A DNA stretch of 64,000 nt, taken from assembly GCA_006503475.1 (NCBI GenBank), contig RSEH01000049.1:1-64000 (forward strand). The letters are read 5' to 3'. This document shows, piece by piece, positions 36,658 through 45,990 of the stretch. The stretch is from Stentor roeselii. Lineage: Eukaryota; Ciliophora; Heterotrichea; Heterotrichida; Stentoridae. Each line of letters starts with the position of its first letter. The stretch's first letter is position 1. The position numbers and the translations under genes were made by a program. The notes beneath the pieces were generated by a model. The model worked only from the letters and a program-made list of their open reading frames with translations. It made no database searches and had not been told where the DNA came from.

Positions 36658-38451
36658 TTAATTTACTCTATACTTCTTAGAGATTTTACAAAGGTACAGA
36701 AATGCAAGAAAGTGAGTGATGATCGCAATGCAGGATAAAGCGAGAACGTTCTGCCATTTAGAAATTTGAATATTGTAAAAATCAAGCGGGTCACAAAGTT
36801 CTATCTTCTCATCTAAGCCATTTTTGCATTCTTCCCAGTAGTCGTTGTCGTAATGTTCTAGTTCATTTATCATGCAAGCACTCCAGGAGTACTTGAACAT
36901 TGAAGAGTACTCTAACCATATCAGGTAATTCGGAATACTGTCGTAGTTAACAAAAAGTCCAGCGAATAGTAACTGAATCATTATCGTGAAAGGAGTCGCT
37001 ATTGAAGCCGCTTCGATATTTGGAAGAAAAATCAACAAAAAGTTTCCATATCCGCGACTTGTGAAGTCAAGAAGAAGGATAATGAAGACAAAGAAAAATA
37101 TCTGAGGAACGTGGTCGAGACTTAAACCCACTGCCAGGTATAACAGGAAAGAAATGCAAAAAGTTATGATCTGGTCGAAGGGGATGTCGAAAATAAGCTT
37201 GCTAAGGTAAAAAGCTCCTGGACTGTACATCTTACTCGCCTGCTCTCTGATAAATATCGCTTTGTCTGTCGATAAGGACGTGGTACTGTTCGCTCCGATG
37301 AAGGCCATGTAAATGTGAAGAATGAAAATTATCCCTGCCCTGTCCCTTAAAGATGTAAAGTCATCTCCACTACAAGCGTCAAAATAAGCAGCCATCACAA
37401 TCAACAAGAACATAACATTCGCTGATACTTTATAAATAATCGACATTAAATTCCTAGTCCCGTTTAAAGATGATCTTTTAATAAGTAGTTGCAGTTCTTT
37501 AAAGAAACCTGCTGATTCTCGTTGAAAAAGTTCAGGTAACTGACTTTTGACTATAATTAATTCTTTTTTTTCAACAGCGGCTTTAATTTTTTCGATGTTT
37601 TCTTTGTAGTCATCGTCTATTTCAGTGACTAGTTCAAGTAAAAATTCAGAAGGGTTGCTGAACTCAGGGTAAAAAAACCCGAGTTTCTGAAAATAGTCCA
37701 TCGCAGTGACTGCTTCTCCGTGATACACAATTTCATTCCCTCCAAAAAGCAACACCTTATCAAAAAGACTATAAATAAACGAGTTCGGCTGGTGAATCGT
37801 CGCAACAACAGTGACTCCACTGCCGGACAACTTCCTCATCAACTCAATCAAACTTTCCGCATTGAAACTATCAAGACCCGTGGTAGGTTCATCAAGAAAA
37901 AGAATAGAAGGGTCAGTTAAAAGTTCAACGCCAATAGAAACTCTTTTCTTTTCCCCTCCAGAGATTCCTTTTTTGAGGAACCCTCCAATAAAGCTTTCTT
38001 CACAGGACTTCAAACCGAGTTGTTCAATGATTTCATCAACTCTGCCTTTCACTTGTCTTCGAGACATTTTGAATGAGGCACTGAATTCAAGAGTTTCTCT
38101 TACTTTTAAATGCTCCAGCAAGACTTCGTCTTGCATCACGTAACCTGCAACTGAATTAAAATCTAAAGATTCTCGATGATGACCGTTGATGAAAACAGAT
38201 CCTGTGTATTCAAGACCTGATAAATAGTGACGACGGTTTGATAGGAAATTTAAAAAAGTCGTCTTTCCTGAACCTGATGCTCCGAGGATTGTTGTGAATG
38301 AACCGCGATGGATGCATCCGGAGATCTTGTTTACTACTGGGATTGGAGATAAGGATTCGGAGTTACGGATTCGTGAACGCTTTTCGGATTTGGAGAGAGG
38401 ACGGACTACGGAAAAGTCTTGCCATGATATGTCTACTCCTTTTTCAACCAT
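36658..38451 (-). CDS. ABCG-type half-transporter 1
   Basis: 597 residues with the ABCG order: nucleotide-binding domain first (Walker A GASGSGKTT about 57-65, signature ISGGEKKR 163-170, Walker B ILFLDEPTTGLDS about 183-195), then six membrane segments from about residue 345. It contains the typical stretch DRAGIIFILHIYM and a loop before the last helix rich in Cys and acidic residues. Half-transporters of the White/ABCG group work as dimers and export lipids, sterols or pigments. Stentor makes the pigment stentorin, but no link can be read from the sequence. It is the last of three tandem paralogs on this strand. Confidence 0.93.
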   Translation of the reverse strand: MVEKGVDISWQDFSVVRPLSKSEKRSRIRNSESLSPIPVVNKISGCIHRGSFTTILGASGSGKTTFLNFLSNRRHYLSGLEYTGSVFINGHHRESLDFNSVAGYVMQDEVLLEHLKVRETLEFSASFKMSRRQVKGRVDEIIEQLGLKSCEESFIGGFLKKGISGGEKKRVSIGVELLTDPSILFLDEPTTGLDSFNAESLIELMRKLSGSGVTVVATIHQPNSFIYSLFDKVLLFGGNEIVYHGEAVTAMDYFQKLGFFYPEFSNPSEFLLELVTEIDDDYKENIEKIKAAVEKKELIIVKSQLPELFQRESAGFFKELQLLIKRSSLNGTRNLMSIIYKVSANVMFLLIVMAAYFDACSGDDFTSLRDRAGIIFILHIYMAFIGANSTTSLSTDKAIFIREQASKMYSPGAFYLSKLIFDIPFDQIITFCISFLLYLAVGLSLDHVPQIFFFVFIILLLDFTSRGYGNFLLIFLPNIEAASIATPFTIMIQLLFAGLFVNYDSIPNYLIWLEYSSMFKYSWSACMINELEHYDNDYWEECKNGLDEKIELCDPLDFYNIQISKWQNVLALSCIAIITHFLAFLYLCKISKKYRVN

Positions 38452-39035
38452 TGTTTTTATTTTGGAGTTTTGGAGGATTTGAAAGGTGAAGGTGGAAATT
38501 AAGATTTTTTTTTTTTGTTGGGGTTTTGGGATTTTATGGATTTTTTTAGGTTTGGAAGAGATTTGGATTTTTTTTAGATTTTTTTGGACTTTTAGCGGGT
38601 TTTAAGATAAAATCGATATAAGAATTGTAAGGAATTAACATTTATAAATTGATTTTTTTATTTGATTTGCCTATAATGATTGAATTTATAAGACCTATGG
38701 AAAGATTAATATATTAAATAAGAGGTTATTCTTATTTTCAAAGTCTATCAAAAAAGCACTAAAAAATGAATGTTGAAATAAAAAGTAATTAAAAAATTTT
38801 TAGTCCTTGAAATCCATTAAGTTAAATCATCTTTATTTTTAATATCATTTAAAAAATGCACAAATATATATAATTAATAATCATATAAATAAGATTCACT
38901 TTGTTATCATGTAGAAAATAATCTAAACTCAGCCACAAGTACAAAAGTCAACCCACTCCAACGAACTTCCCTCCTAATCTCTAAAAAATCTCCCTTCTTA
39001 TAACTAACTTCTCTAAATTCTAAATATCTACCCTA
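38452..39035. other. Spacer between ABCG copies
   Basis: 584 bp of AT-rich DNA between ABCG genes 1 and 2, with a G/T-rich start (38480-38620). No gene or repeat seen. It is much longer than the 17 bp between copies 2 and 3. Confidence 0.5.
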
Positions 39036-40841
39036 CTAATTGACTCGATACTTCTTAGCAATAAGATTCAAAAACAAGAAAGCAAGCGAGTGAGTGATAA
39101 TAGCAATACAAGACAAAGCAAGTATATTATGCCATTTGGGTATAGTGATACTATAAAAATCAAGAGGATCACACATATCCAAATTAATCTTTTTACTTCC
39201 CGTATATTTCCCATCACATTCCTGCCAATAGTCATCGTCATGCCCTTCAAGTTCATTATACATGCAAGCGCTCCAAGAGTACTTAAACATCGACATATAT
39301 TCAAGCCAAATCAAGTAATTAGGAATATTTTCATAATTGATAAACAACCCCGCAAACAGCAACTGCAAAATAACCACAAACGGTGTAGCAGATGAAGCAG
39401 CTTCAATATTCGGCATCGCAATAAGAATAAAATTCCCCCATCCACGACTGGTCAAATCAAGTAAGTACAAAACAAAAACAAAGAAAAAGATATGATCAGC
39501 AGTGTCAAGTCTCAGTCCAATCGCCAGGTAAAGCAAGAAGCCCATAATGATTAAAATGATCTGGTCAAAAGGAATATCAAAAACCAACTTGCTCATATAA
39601 AACGCGCCAGGACTATATAACTTACTTGACTGTTCCCTCATGAATATTGCCTTGTCAGTCGACAGCGTAGTTGTGCTGTTTACTGAAATAAAAGACATAA
39701 AAACAAGGATAATGAAAATAATCCCTGCCCTGTCTGAAACTGAAACTAAAGTATCGTCGTCACATGCTTGGTAGTAAGCTGCCAGGATCAGAAGTAAAAA
39801 GAAAATATTCGCTACTGCTTTGATCAGGATTGAAATATAACCTCTTAAGATGTTAGTGGAAGACCTGGATACCAAGAGTCTCAGTGAGTTGAAGAATCCG
39901 GAATGTTCTCTTTGGAATAATTCAGGAAGTTCTTTTTCTTCTATCAAAAGGTCATTTTTTACTATCGCTTTTTTCAGTTTTTCGATGTTTTTCGGGTAGT
40001 TTTCATGAGATTCAGTTATAAGTTCGAGTAGGTATTCCGAAGGATTATAAAACTCCGGGCATGTCAGTCCTAAAGTGTCAAAATGGTTTAAAGAGTTTTC
40101 AGCACTTCCATGGTAAATCACCTCATTCGCACCTAGAAGCATGATTTGGTCAAATAATGCGAAAATATAAGAATTAGGCTGATGAATCGTCGCTATAACT
40201 GTCACACCCGTCTTCGAAAGTTGCCCAAGTAACTCCACCAAACTTTCCGCATTAAATGAATCTAAACCAGTCGTCGGTTCATCCAAGAACAGAACAGAAG
40301 GGTCAGTTAACAATTCGACTCCAATAGAAACTCTTTTCTTTTCCCCTCCAGAAATCCCTTTCCTTACAAATCCTCCAACGAAACTATCTTCACAAGCTTT
40401 AAGTCCAAGTTGTTCAATAATATCTTGAACCCTTTTTCTTGCCTGATGTTTCGACATCTTAAAACTTGCACTGAAATTCAAAGTTTCCTTAACCGTCAAA
40501 TTTTCAAGTAAAACTTCCTCTTGCATCACATAGCCAGCGACTGAGTTGAAATCCAATTTTTTTCGATGATATCCATTGATAAAAACATCGCCTGAAAACT
40601 CAAGTCCAGCTAAAAAATGCAGCCTATTCGAGAGAAAATTCAAAAAAGTGGTCTTTCCGCAGCCGGAAGGTCCTAAAATCGTGGTCATCGTTCCTTTCTC
40701 AATAACTCCTGAAATTTGATTGATTACAGGAATTGGTTCCACACTTAGGCCACTTTTACTTCTTATTTTTTTCTCTGATTTCGACAGAGGCCGAACTACT
40801 GAAAAGTTCTGCCAAGCGATATCTACACCTTTACCAGCCAT
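39036..40841 (-). CDS. ABCG-type half-transporter 2
   Basis: 601 residues, closely similar to its two neighbours. Walker A is GPSGCGKTT, signature ISGGEKKR, Walker B VLFLDEPTTGLDS; six membrane segments follow, with DRAGIIFIILVFM in the membrane domain and an extended acidic loop (YWQECDGKYTGSKKINLDMC) near the end. Start context is TTATATTAATG. The upstream ABCG gene ends only 17 bp before this start. Confidence 0.93.
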   Translation of the reverse strand: MAGKGVDIAWQNFSVVRPLSKSEKKIRSKSGLSVEPIPVINQISGVIEKGTMTTILGPSGCGKTTFLNFLSNRLHFLAGLEFSGDVFINGYHRKKLDFNSVAGYVMQEEVLLENLTVKETLNFSASFKMSKHQARKRVQDIIEQLGLKACEDSFVGGFVRKGISGGEKKRVSIGVELLTDPSVLFLDEPTTGLDSFNAESLVELLGQLSKTGVTVIATIHQPNSYIFALFDQIMLLGANEVIYHGSAENSLNHFDTLGLTCPEFYNPSEYLLELITESHENYPKNIEKLKKAIVKNDLLIEEKELPELFQREHSGFFNSLRLLVSRSSTNILRGYISILIKAVANIFFLLLILAAYYQACDDDTLVSVSDRAGIIFIILVFMSFISVNSTTTLSTDKAIFMREQSSKLYSPGAFYMSKLVFDIPFDQIILIIMGFLLYLAIGLRLDTADHIFFFVFVLYLLDLTSRGWGNFILIAMPNIEAASSATPFVVILQLLFAGLFINYENIPNYLIWLEYMSMFKYSWSACMYNELEGHDDDYWQECDGKYTGSKKINLDMCDPLDFYSITIPKWHNILALSCIAIITHSLAFLFLNLIAKKYRVN

Positions 40842-40858
40842 TAATATAAGAAGCCATT

Positions 40859-42655
40859 CTAATTAACTCTAAATTTTTTAGCGAGTTTTCTGAGTGATAA
40901 ATAAGCTAAAAAGTGCATAATGATTGTAATCATGAATAAAGCGAGAACATTATGCCACTTGGGAATGTCAATGTTAAAAAAATCGACAGGATCGCAAAGA
41001 ACCAGCTGCTGAGTATGAGGCTTTTTTTCACATCCATTGAAATGGTCATCATCGAATATTTCAAACTCGTTGATCATGGCGCCGCCCCAGGAGTATTTAA
41101 ACATTGACATGTACTCCAACCAGATCAGGTAATTCGGAATACTTTTAAAGTTAATGAAAAGTCCTGAAAACAAGAGCTGCATGATAATCGCAAAAGGAAT
41201 CGCTGCATTCGCAGCTTCTAAATTAGGAAGAACGATCATCAACACTGCACTGTAGCCTCTTGAAATCCAGTCGACTAATAAAAGTAAAAGAACGAAGAAA
41301 AAGATCTGATTTGGGTCATCTAGACTTAAGCCAACGGCAAGGTAAAGTAAAAAGGCTGAGACAAAAGTGAATAACTGGTTGAAGGGAATGTCGAAGAAGA
41401 TTTTTGAGAGGTAAAAAGCGGCAGGACTGTAGATTTTATTTGCTTGTTCTCTTGAAAATAACACCTTGTCCTTTGCGAAGGAATTCATGCTGTTCGCGAC
41501 GGTGAAAGACGTGAAAACTTGAATGATGAAGATGATTCCTGCTCTATCACTAACTGAGTCTAAAGAGTCACTATCACATGCCTGGTAAAATGCAGCCATA
41601 ACAAGTAAAATAAAAACAGTCAATGAAATCCCTTTATACACAAACATCATCTTATTCCTGATCATATTCATAGCACTTCTCTTTACTAAAATCTTGATTT
41701 CATTAAAAAAACCTGCAAAGTTCTTCTCAAAAATCCTCGGAAGTTCTTCTTCAACAAGTTGAATTTCAGTCCTTGCAACTTTTTCAGTTAAAACTTTGAT
41801 GTCCTGTTCATAGTTAATCGAAGTGCGAGTCACAAGTTCTAAAAAATATTCAGCAGGATTACTGAACTTAGGACATTTAAACCCGATATTTTCGAAGTAA
41901 TCCAAAGAGTCCTTCGCCGGTCCATGAAAAATGATTTCTTTTCCTCCAATGATCATCATCTTATCAAATAATTCAAAAATATAAGCATTTGGCTGATGAA
42001 TAGTCGCAATCACCGTCACTCCAGTGCCCGACAACTTTTTCAACAACTCGATCAGACTTTCTGAAGTGAACGAGTCCAGCCCAGTGGTTGGCTCATCCAG
42101 AAAAAGAACTGACGGGTCGGTCAGAAGTTCCACGCCGATTGAAACTCGTTTTTTTTCACCTCCTGAGATGCCTTTCGCCATGTATCCCCCGATTAAGTTG
42201 TTTTCACAGCTTAAAAGACCCAACTGAGAAATCACCTCATCGACTCTTTGCTCTGCCACTGATGATGACATTTCGAAAAGCGCTGTAAACATCAGAGTTT
42301 CACGAGTTGTAAGGTGTTCTAATAGCACTTCTTCTTGCATCACGTAACCGGCAAGAGAGTTGAAATCGACTGAGCTTCGAGGGTAGCCGTTTATGTAAAC
42401 TTCGCCTTGAAACTCAAGCCCTGCCAGGAAGTGGAGACGATTGGAGAGAAAATTCAGAAGAGTTGTCTTACCCGAACCTGAAGGACCGAGAATAGTTGTA
42501 AGAGTACCTTTTTCTATTGTACCTGAGACTTTGTTTAAAATCTCGACTGGGTCGAGAGACTTTCCTTGTTTGAAGTTGATTTTTTTCTCTGTTCTTGATA
42601 AGGGACGAATGACTCTGAAATCTTTCCAACTGATTCTTACTCCTTTGTCAGACAT
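40859..42655 (-). CDS. ABCG-type half-transporter 3
   Basis: 598 residues. Walker A GPSGSGKTT, signature ISGGEKKR and Walker B VLFLDEPTTGLDS are intact, followed by the six-segment ABC2 membrane domain (DRAGIIFIIQVFTSF; PFAIIMQLLFSGLF). It is the most diverged of the three. It is first in transcription order, and its stop is 17 bp from the start of copy 2, so the pair may share a transcript or use overlapping untranslated regions. The substrate is unknown. Confidence 0.93.
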   Translation of the reverse strand: MSDKGVRISWKDFRVIRPLSRTEKKINFKQGKSLDPVEILNKVSGTIEKGTLTTILGPSGSGKTTLLNFLSNRLHFLAGLEFQGEVYINGYPRSSVDFNSLAGYVMQEEVLLEHLTTRETLMFTALFEMSSSVAEQRVDEVISQLGLLSCENNLIGGYMAKGISGGEKKRVSIGVELLTDPSVLFLDEPTTGLDSFTSESLIELLKKLSGTGVTVIATIHQPNAYIFELFDKMMIIGGKEIIFHGPAKDSLDYFENIGFKCPKFSNPAEYFLELVTRTSINYEQDIKVLTEKVARTEIQLVEEELPRIFEKNFAGFFNEIKILVKRSAMNMIRNKMMFVYKGISLTVFILLVMAAFYQACDSDSLDSVSDRAGIIFIIQVFTSFTVANSMNSFAKDKVLFSREQANKIYSPAAFYLSKIFFDIPFNQLFTFVSAFLLYLAVGLSLDDPNQIFFFVLLLLLVDWISRGYSAVLMIVLPNLEAANAAIPFAIIMQLLFSGLFINFKSIPNYLIWLEYMSMFKYSWGGAMINEFEIFDDDHFNGCEKKPHTQQLVLCDPVDFFNIDIPKWHNVLALFMITIIMHFLAYLSLRKLAKKFRVN

Positions 42656-42752
42656 TGAAATTACTGATGGAAAAATGGAAAGTAAGTATCAGTAAGATAA
42701 AATTTATAATTTTTATCATTGATGATTAACAGTCCTAATCCACATTAACTAT

Positions 42753-43673
42753 CTATAAAAAGTACTCAGGGGCTGGCTTTTTTGCTGGGATATGTCGTTC
42801 ATCGTGAGGAGCGGCGTTGAATACTTTGAATTCGTATTTCAGGTTTTCATCGAGTTTCATTATGGCAGCTACGTTTCCACAGCGATAACAATAGTTTGGA
42901 GCGCTCCAGACTGTTACGAGTTTATTGTCGAACATGCACTTGTAGCCTTCCATTACAAGCTGATGAGCACGGGCAATCATGGTTATGCTGTTCGTATGGC
43001 AAAAGTCTTTCACAATGTCACCGCCGAATACATATCCAGCCCCCCTAGGCGACAATCCCCATCCCGTCATTTCTTCCGGGTCAGACCAAAGCAAGTCACA
43101 CATAGCTCCATCATGAGGCACTTCTTGTTTCCTATCAATAGCGCGTATCTCATCCAGCGAAGACAACGACGGAGAAAGCCCGCCATGAACACAAAAAATC
43201 TTCCCATCAACCAATGATCCCAAAGCCAAATAATCAAACACTTCAGTGCAGTACCTCCAAACATTCGCTCCTCCATATTTCCTTATACATTCATCATAAA
43301 ACCCATAAACCTGCGTGATTTGACGTGATTCATGATTTCCTCTTATCAAAGTTATTTGCTCCGGGTATCTTACTTTATAAGCAAGCAGTAAAAGCCAGGT
43401 TTCTACGGAAAAATACCCTCGATCAACAAAGTCCCCAAGAAAAATATAGTTCGTTTCAGGTGGGTCTCCTCCAACTTTAAACAATTCAATCAAATCATAG
43501 AACTGTCCATGTATATCTCCACAGATAGTGACAGGTGATGATACCTTAGTAACATTGCTTTCATCAATCAAGATTTCCTTAGCTTGTCGGCAGAGTTCTT
43601 TGACTTCTGACTCTTTTATGTACTCACATTTTTTTAGCTGTTCGATTTGTCTGTCTAGGTCTGAATGATCCAT
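42753..43673 (-). CDS. PPP4C: Serine/threonine protein phosphatase 4 catalytic subunit
   Basis: 306 residues, close to human PP4C in length and almost co-linear. Metal-binding motifs are [21 protein letters not shown] and [20 protein letters not shown]; later VHGGLSPS and the ending PAPEYFL match the conserved C-terminal tail whose last Leu is methylated. The run [20 protein letters not shown] at the start is diagnostic for PP4 over PP2A or PP6. It acts in the nucleus and at centrosomes or basal bodies with R2/R3 subunits. Its ATG is 12 bp from the divergent eIF3i ATG. Confidence 0.95.
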   Translation of the reverse strand: MDHSDLDRQIEQLKKCEYIKESEVKELCRQAKEILIDESNVTKVSSPVTICGDIHGQFYDLIELFKVGGDPPETNYIFLGDFVDRGYFSVETWLLLLAYKVRYPEQITLIRGNHESRQITQVYGFYDECIRKYGGANVWRYCTEVFDYLALGSLVDGKIFCVHGGLSPSLSSLDEIRAIDRKQEVPHDGAMCDLLWSDPEEMTGWGLSPRGAGYVFGGDIVKDFCHTNSITMIARAHQLVMEGYKCMFDNKLVTVWSAPNYCYRCGNVAAIMKLDENLKYEFKVFNAAPHDERHIPAKKPAPEYFL

Positions 43674-43685
43674 GGTTTATAATAA
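43674..43685. promoter_or_regulatory. 12-bp interval between divergent start codons
   Basis: GGTTTATAATAA is the whole sequence between the PP4C and eIF3i ATGs. It contains TATAAT on the plus strand and TTATTATAAA on the minus strand. Core promoter and leaders of both genes must overlap each other or the opposite coding region. Confidence 0.65.
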
Positions 43686-44684
43686 ATGAGGCCAATTATT
43701 ATTAGCTGTCACTCTCGACCTGTGTGCATCGTCAAGTTCAACAGAGATGGAGACTTGTTCTTCACTGGGTCTCTTGACGGCACCGTGACTGCCTTTTGGA
43801 CTGACCCGGTTGAAAGACTTGGGACTTACAAGTCGGAAGGAGCAGTGAAAGCGTTTAGTGTGTCAGAAGACTCGAAGGTAATAATAATTGGCTCAGCTAT
43901 TAACGGTATCTTCGTGTTTGAAGTAGAAACTGGAGTCCTTTTAACGACTCTTCCAGCACTTCAATTGAAACAACTGGATTTCGCTGCAGGAAGTAAGAGT
44001 TTTTTCCTTATTCACAACAGAAGTAAACATACCATTGTGGATATCATTAAAAGCTCGGTGTTTGGGAAGAAATATGAAGACTTGGACTATGCTTCTTATA
44101 AAGAAAATGAGAAAATAACTCTAGTTGATTCAGAAACGACTTACACCAGAGGTGCCTGGGGATATTTGAATAGAACTTTAGTACTTGGGACAAATCAAGG
44201 CTTCATAGAAATCTTTGATACCAGCAATAAGCAGAAGGTGTTGTCGATTCATCCTCATACTAATATCATCACTGATATCAGGTTCACACTTGACTTCAGT
44301 CTTATGATCACTGCTTCTAGGGACTCTTATTGCAATGTTTTTGACCCTTCGGAGTTTCAAGTAGTGAGAGTTTATAACGCGCAAAGACCTTTGAACTCAG
44401 CAGCTATCTCGCCTTTGGTACTCACTGATAATAAGTATCATGCGGTTATTGGGGGAGGGCAGGAAACTAGAGATGTTACTACGACGAAAGCGGAACAAGG
44501 AGGATTTGAAATCACTGTGTTTAATATGATGTTTGGAAATGAAGTTGGAGCACTTAAAGGACATTTCGGACCTGTTCACTCAGTTGATATTCATCCTAAG
44601 GGAACTATTATTATTTCAGGGTCAGAAGATGGACATGCCAGGTATCACAAGTTGGATAATGATTATTTCACTAATAAGAACTAG
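43686..44684 (+). CDS. EIF3I: Translation initiation factor eIF3 subunit I
   Basis: 332 residues forming a single seven-bladed WD40 propeller. Family-specific runs are MRPIIISCHSRPVCIVKFNR at the start, NRDGDLFFTGS, PLNSAAISPLV, the GGGQETRDVTTT loop and KGHFGPVHSVDIHPKG near the end; length matches eIF3i (about 325). The subunit belongs to the eIF3 b-g-i module that binds the 40S ribosome and assists scanning. It is divergent from PP4C and ends 44 bp from the stop of a convergent coiled-coil gene. Confidence 0.95.
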   Translation: MRPIIISCHSRPVCIVKFNRDGDLFFTGSLDGTVTAFWTDPVERLGTYKSEGAVKAFSVSEDSKVIIIGSAINGIFVFEVETGVLLTTLPALQLKQLDFAAGSKSFFLIHNRSKHTIVDIIKSSVFGKKYEDLDYASYKENEKITLVDSETTYTRGAWGYLNRTLVLGTNQGFIEIFDTSNKQKVLSIHPHTNIITDIRFTLDFSLMITASRDSYCNVFDPSEFQVVRVYNAQRPLNSAAISPLVLTDNKYHAVIGGGQETRDVTTTKAEQGGFEITVFNMMFGNEVGALKGHFGPVHSVDIHPKGTIIISGSEDGHARYHKLDNDYFTNKN

Positions 44685-44728
44685 TTAAGAATAATACCAA
44701 AATGTTAAGTTATTTTAAAAGAACAGTT

Positions 44729-45985
44729 TCACCTCTCAATCAATTCTTCAATTGCAGTTGCCATACACGACGTGAAACTAATAAAATCCTGATACCCCGG
44801 CCCTCTCTTTTCATTGCGTTTTTTAGGGTTTCTCAGATGATAAGTTTGCGTAGAAGACTCACTCATTCTCGCAGTTTTAGACATCGTAGACAGACTTTCT
44901 TTATCTCTCGTGCTTTTTAAAGTTGATTCCTGCCGAGCATTTTTCAGTTTTTCTTTAAGTTCATCAATAGTTTTAATATAAATTTCATTTGACTTGTTAG
45001 ACTGTGCCAAGTCATTAACAAGTCTTGAATTTTCAGTCTTGATCATAATGACTTCATAGTTCTTTTCTTCCAGTTCAGCCTCAATTTTAACCAAAACGTC
45101 GAAATCCAGTGATTTGATGTCTCCAAATCGACTCCCTTCATTTTTTTCCCCTAATTTCTTGATTTCTTCCTCCTTTTCCGCCAAAATCCCTTGCATTTCT
45201 TTCATTTGTTCTTCAAACTTAACCAAATTCTTAACTTTCCTCTTCAATTTTGCTTCAATTTCCACAAGTTGTTTATTAAGCTTATCATTTTGTTGACTTA
45301 AATCAAGTAAACTTTGGCTTCTTTGATATTCTTCAAACATTTCTTCAATTTGGGTAATTTTCGAGGTAATAGCAGCGAAGGACAGTTTAATTGATTTGAA
45401 AGGGACTGAATCAGGTTGACTACAAATCCATTCAAAGATATTTTTCAATTCCTGAAGCGGGTTATTTACCAGGTCCTCACTTACTTTTTTCAAGTAACTC
45501 TTCGCCTTCCAATGCTCAAGCTGCGACTTATAAAAATTCGCAGGGTTGACCTAAGTATTTTTTACATTTTCCAAAGCTTTTTTATACGTCCTTCTTTCTT
45601 TATCCCAGACATTTGCTCTTTCTTTCCAAAGTTCTTGTTTTTTTTCTAAGTTTTCAACTTTTTTCACCAGTTTTGATTGAGAACTAGTTTTTTGAGAACT
45701 TGAACGAAAAGTTGATTTTGGAATAACTCTTTCAGAGTTTATTCTTGAAGTCATTTTACTTCGATTTCCGTTTGGAGTACTGCTTCGAAGGCCTTTTGGC
45801 GTTGCGGTATTCAAGACTTGGGAATTTCGAGGTTGTAAACTGAATCTTCTTGTGTCAAAAATATCATTTTGGTTCGGTTCTAAGTAGTTGGAAAACAAGT
45901 CCTGGTCAAATGAAAGGTGAATGTGAGAAATACTTGACTCGTTCATGTTGTTTTCGATTTGGCTCAGCCCGACTAGTTGAGACAT
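44729..45985 (-). CDS. Coiled-coil protein with basic disordered head
   Basis: A 15-nt intron (45551-45565) joins two frames into 413 residues. The first 100 residues are polar and basic (TPKGLRSSTPNGNRSKMTSR); a long coiled coil follows (about 100-340, for example KLVKKVENLEKKQELWKERA and IKKLGEKNEG), then a basic tail (RNPKKRNEKRGPG). No enzyme domain is seen. It could be a basal-body or cortical structural protein, but no family is named. Its ATG lies 5 bp after the stop of the upstream DENN gene on the same strand. Confidence 0.8.
45551..45565 (-). other. 15-nt intron of the coiled-coil gene
   Basis: Minus-strand GTAAAAAATACTTAG. Removal of its TAG joins ALEN to VNPANFYKSQ. Confidence 0.9.
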
Positions 45986-45990
45986 GAGAA

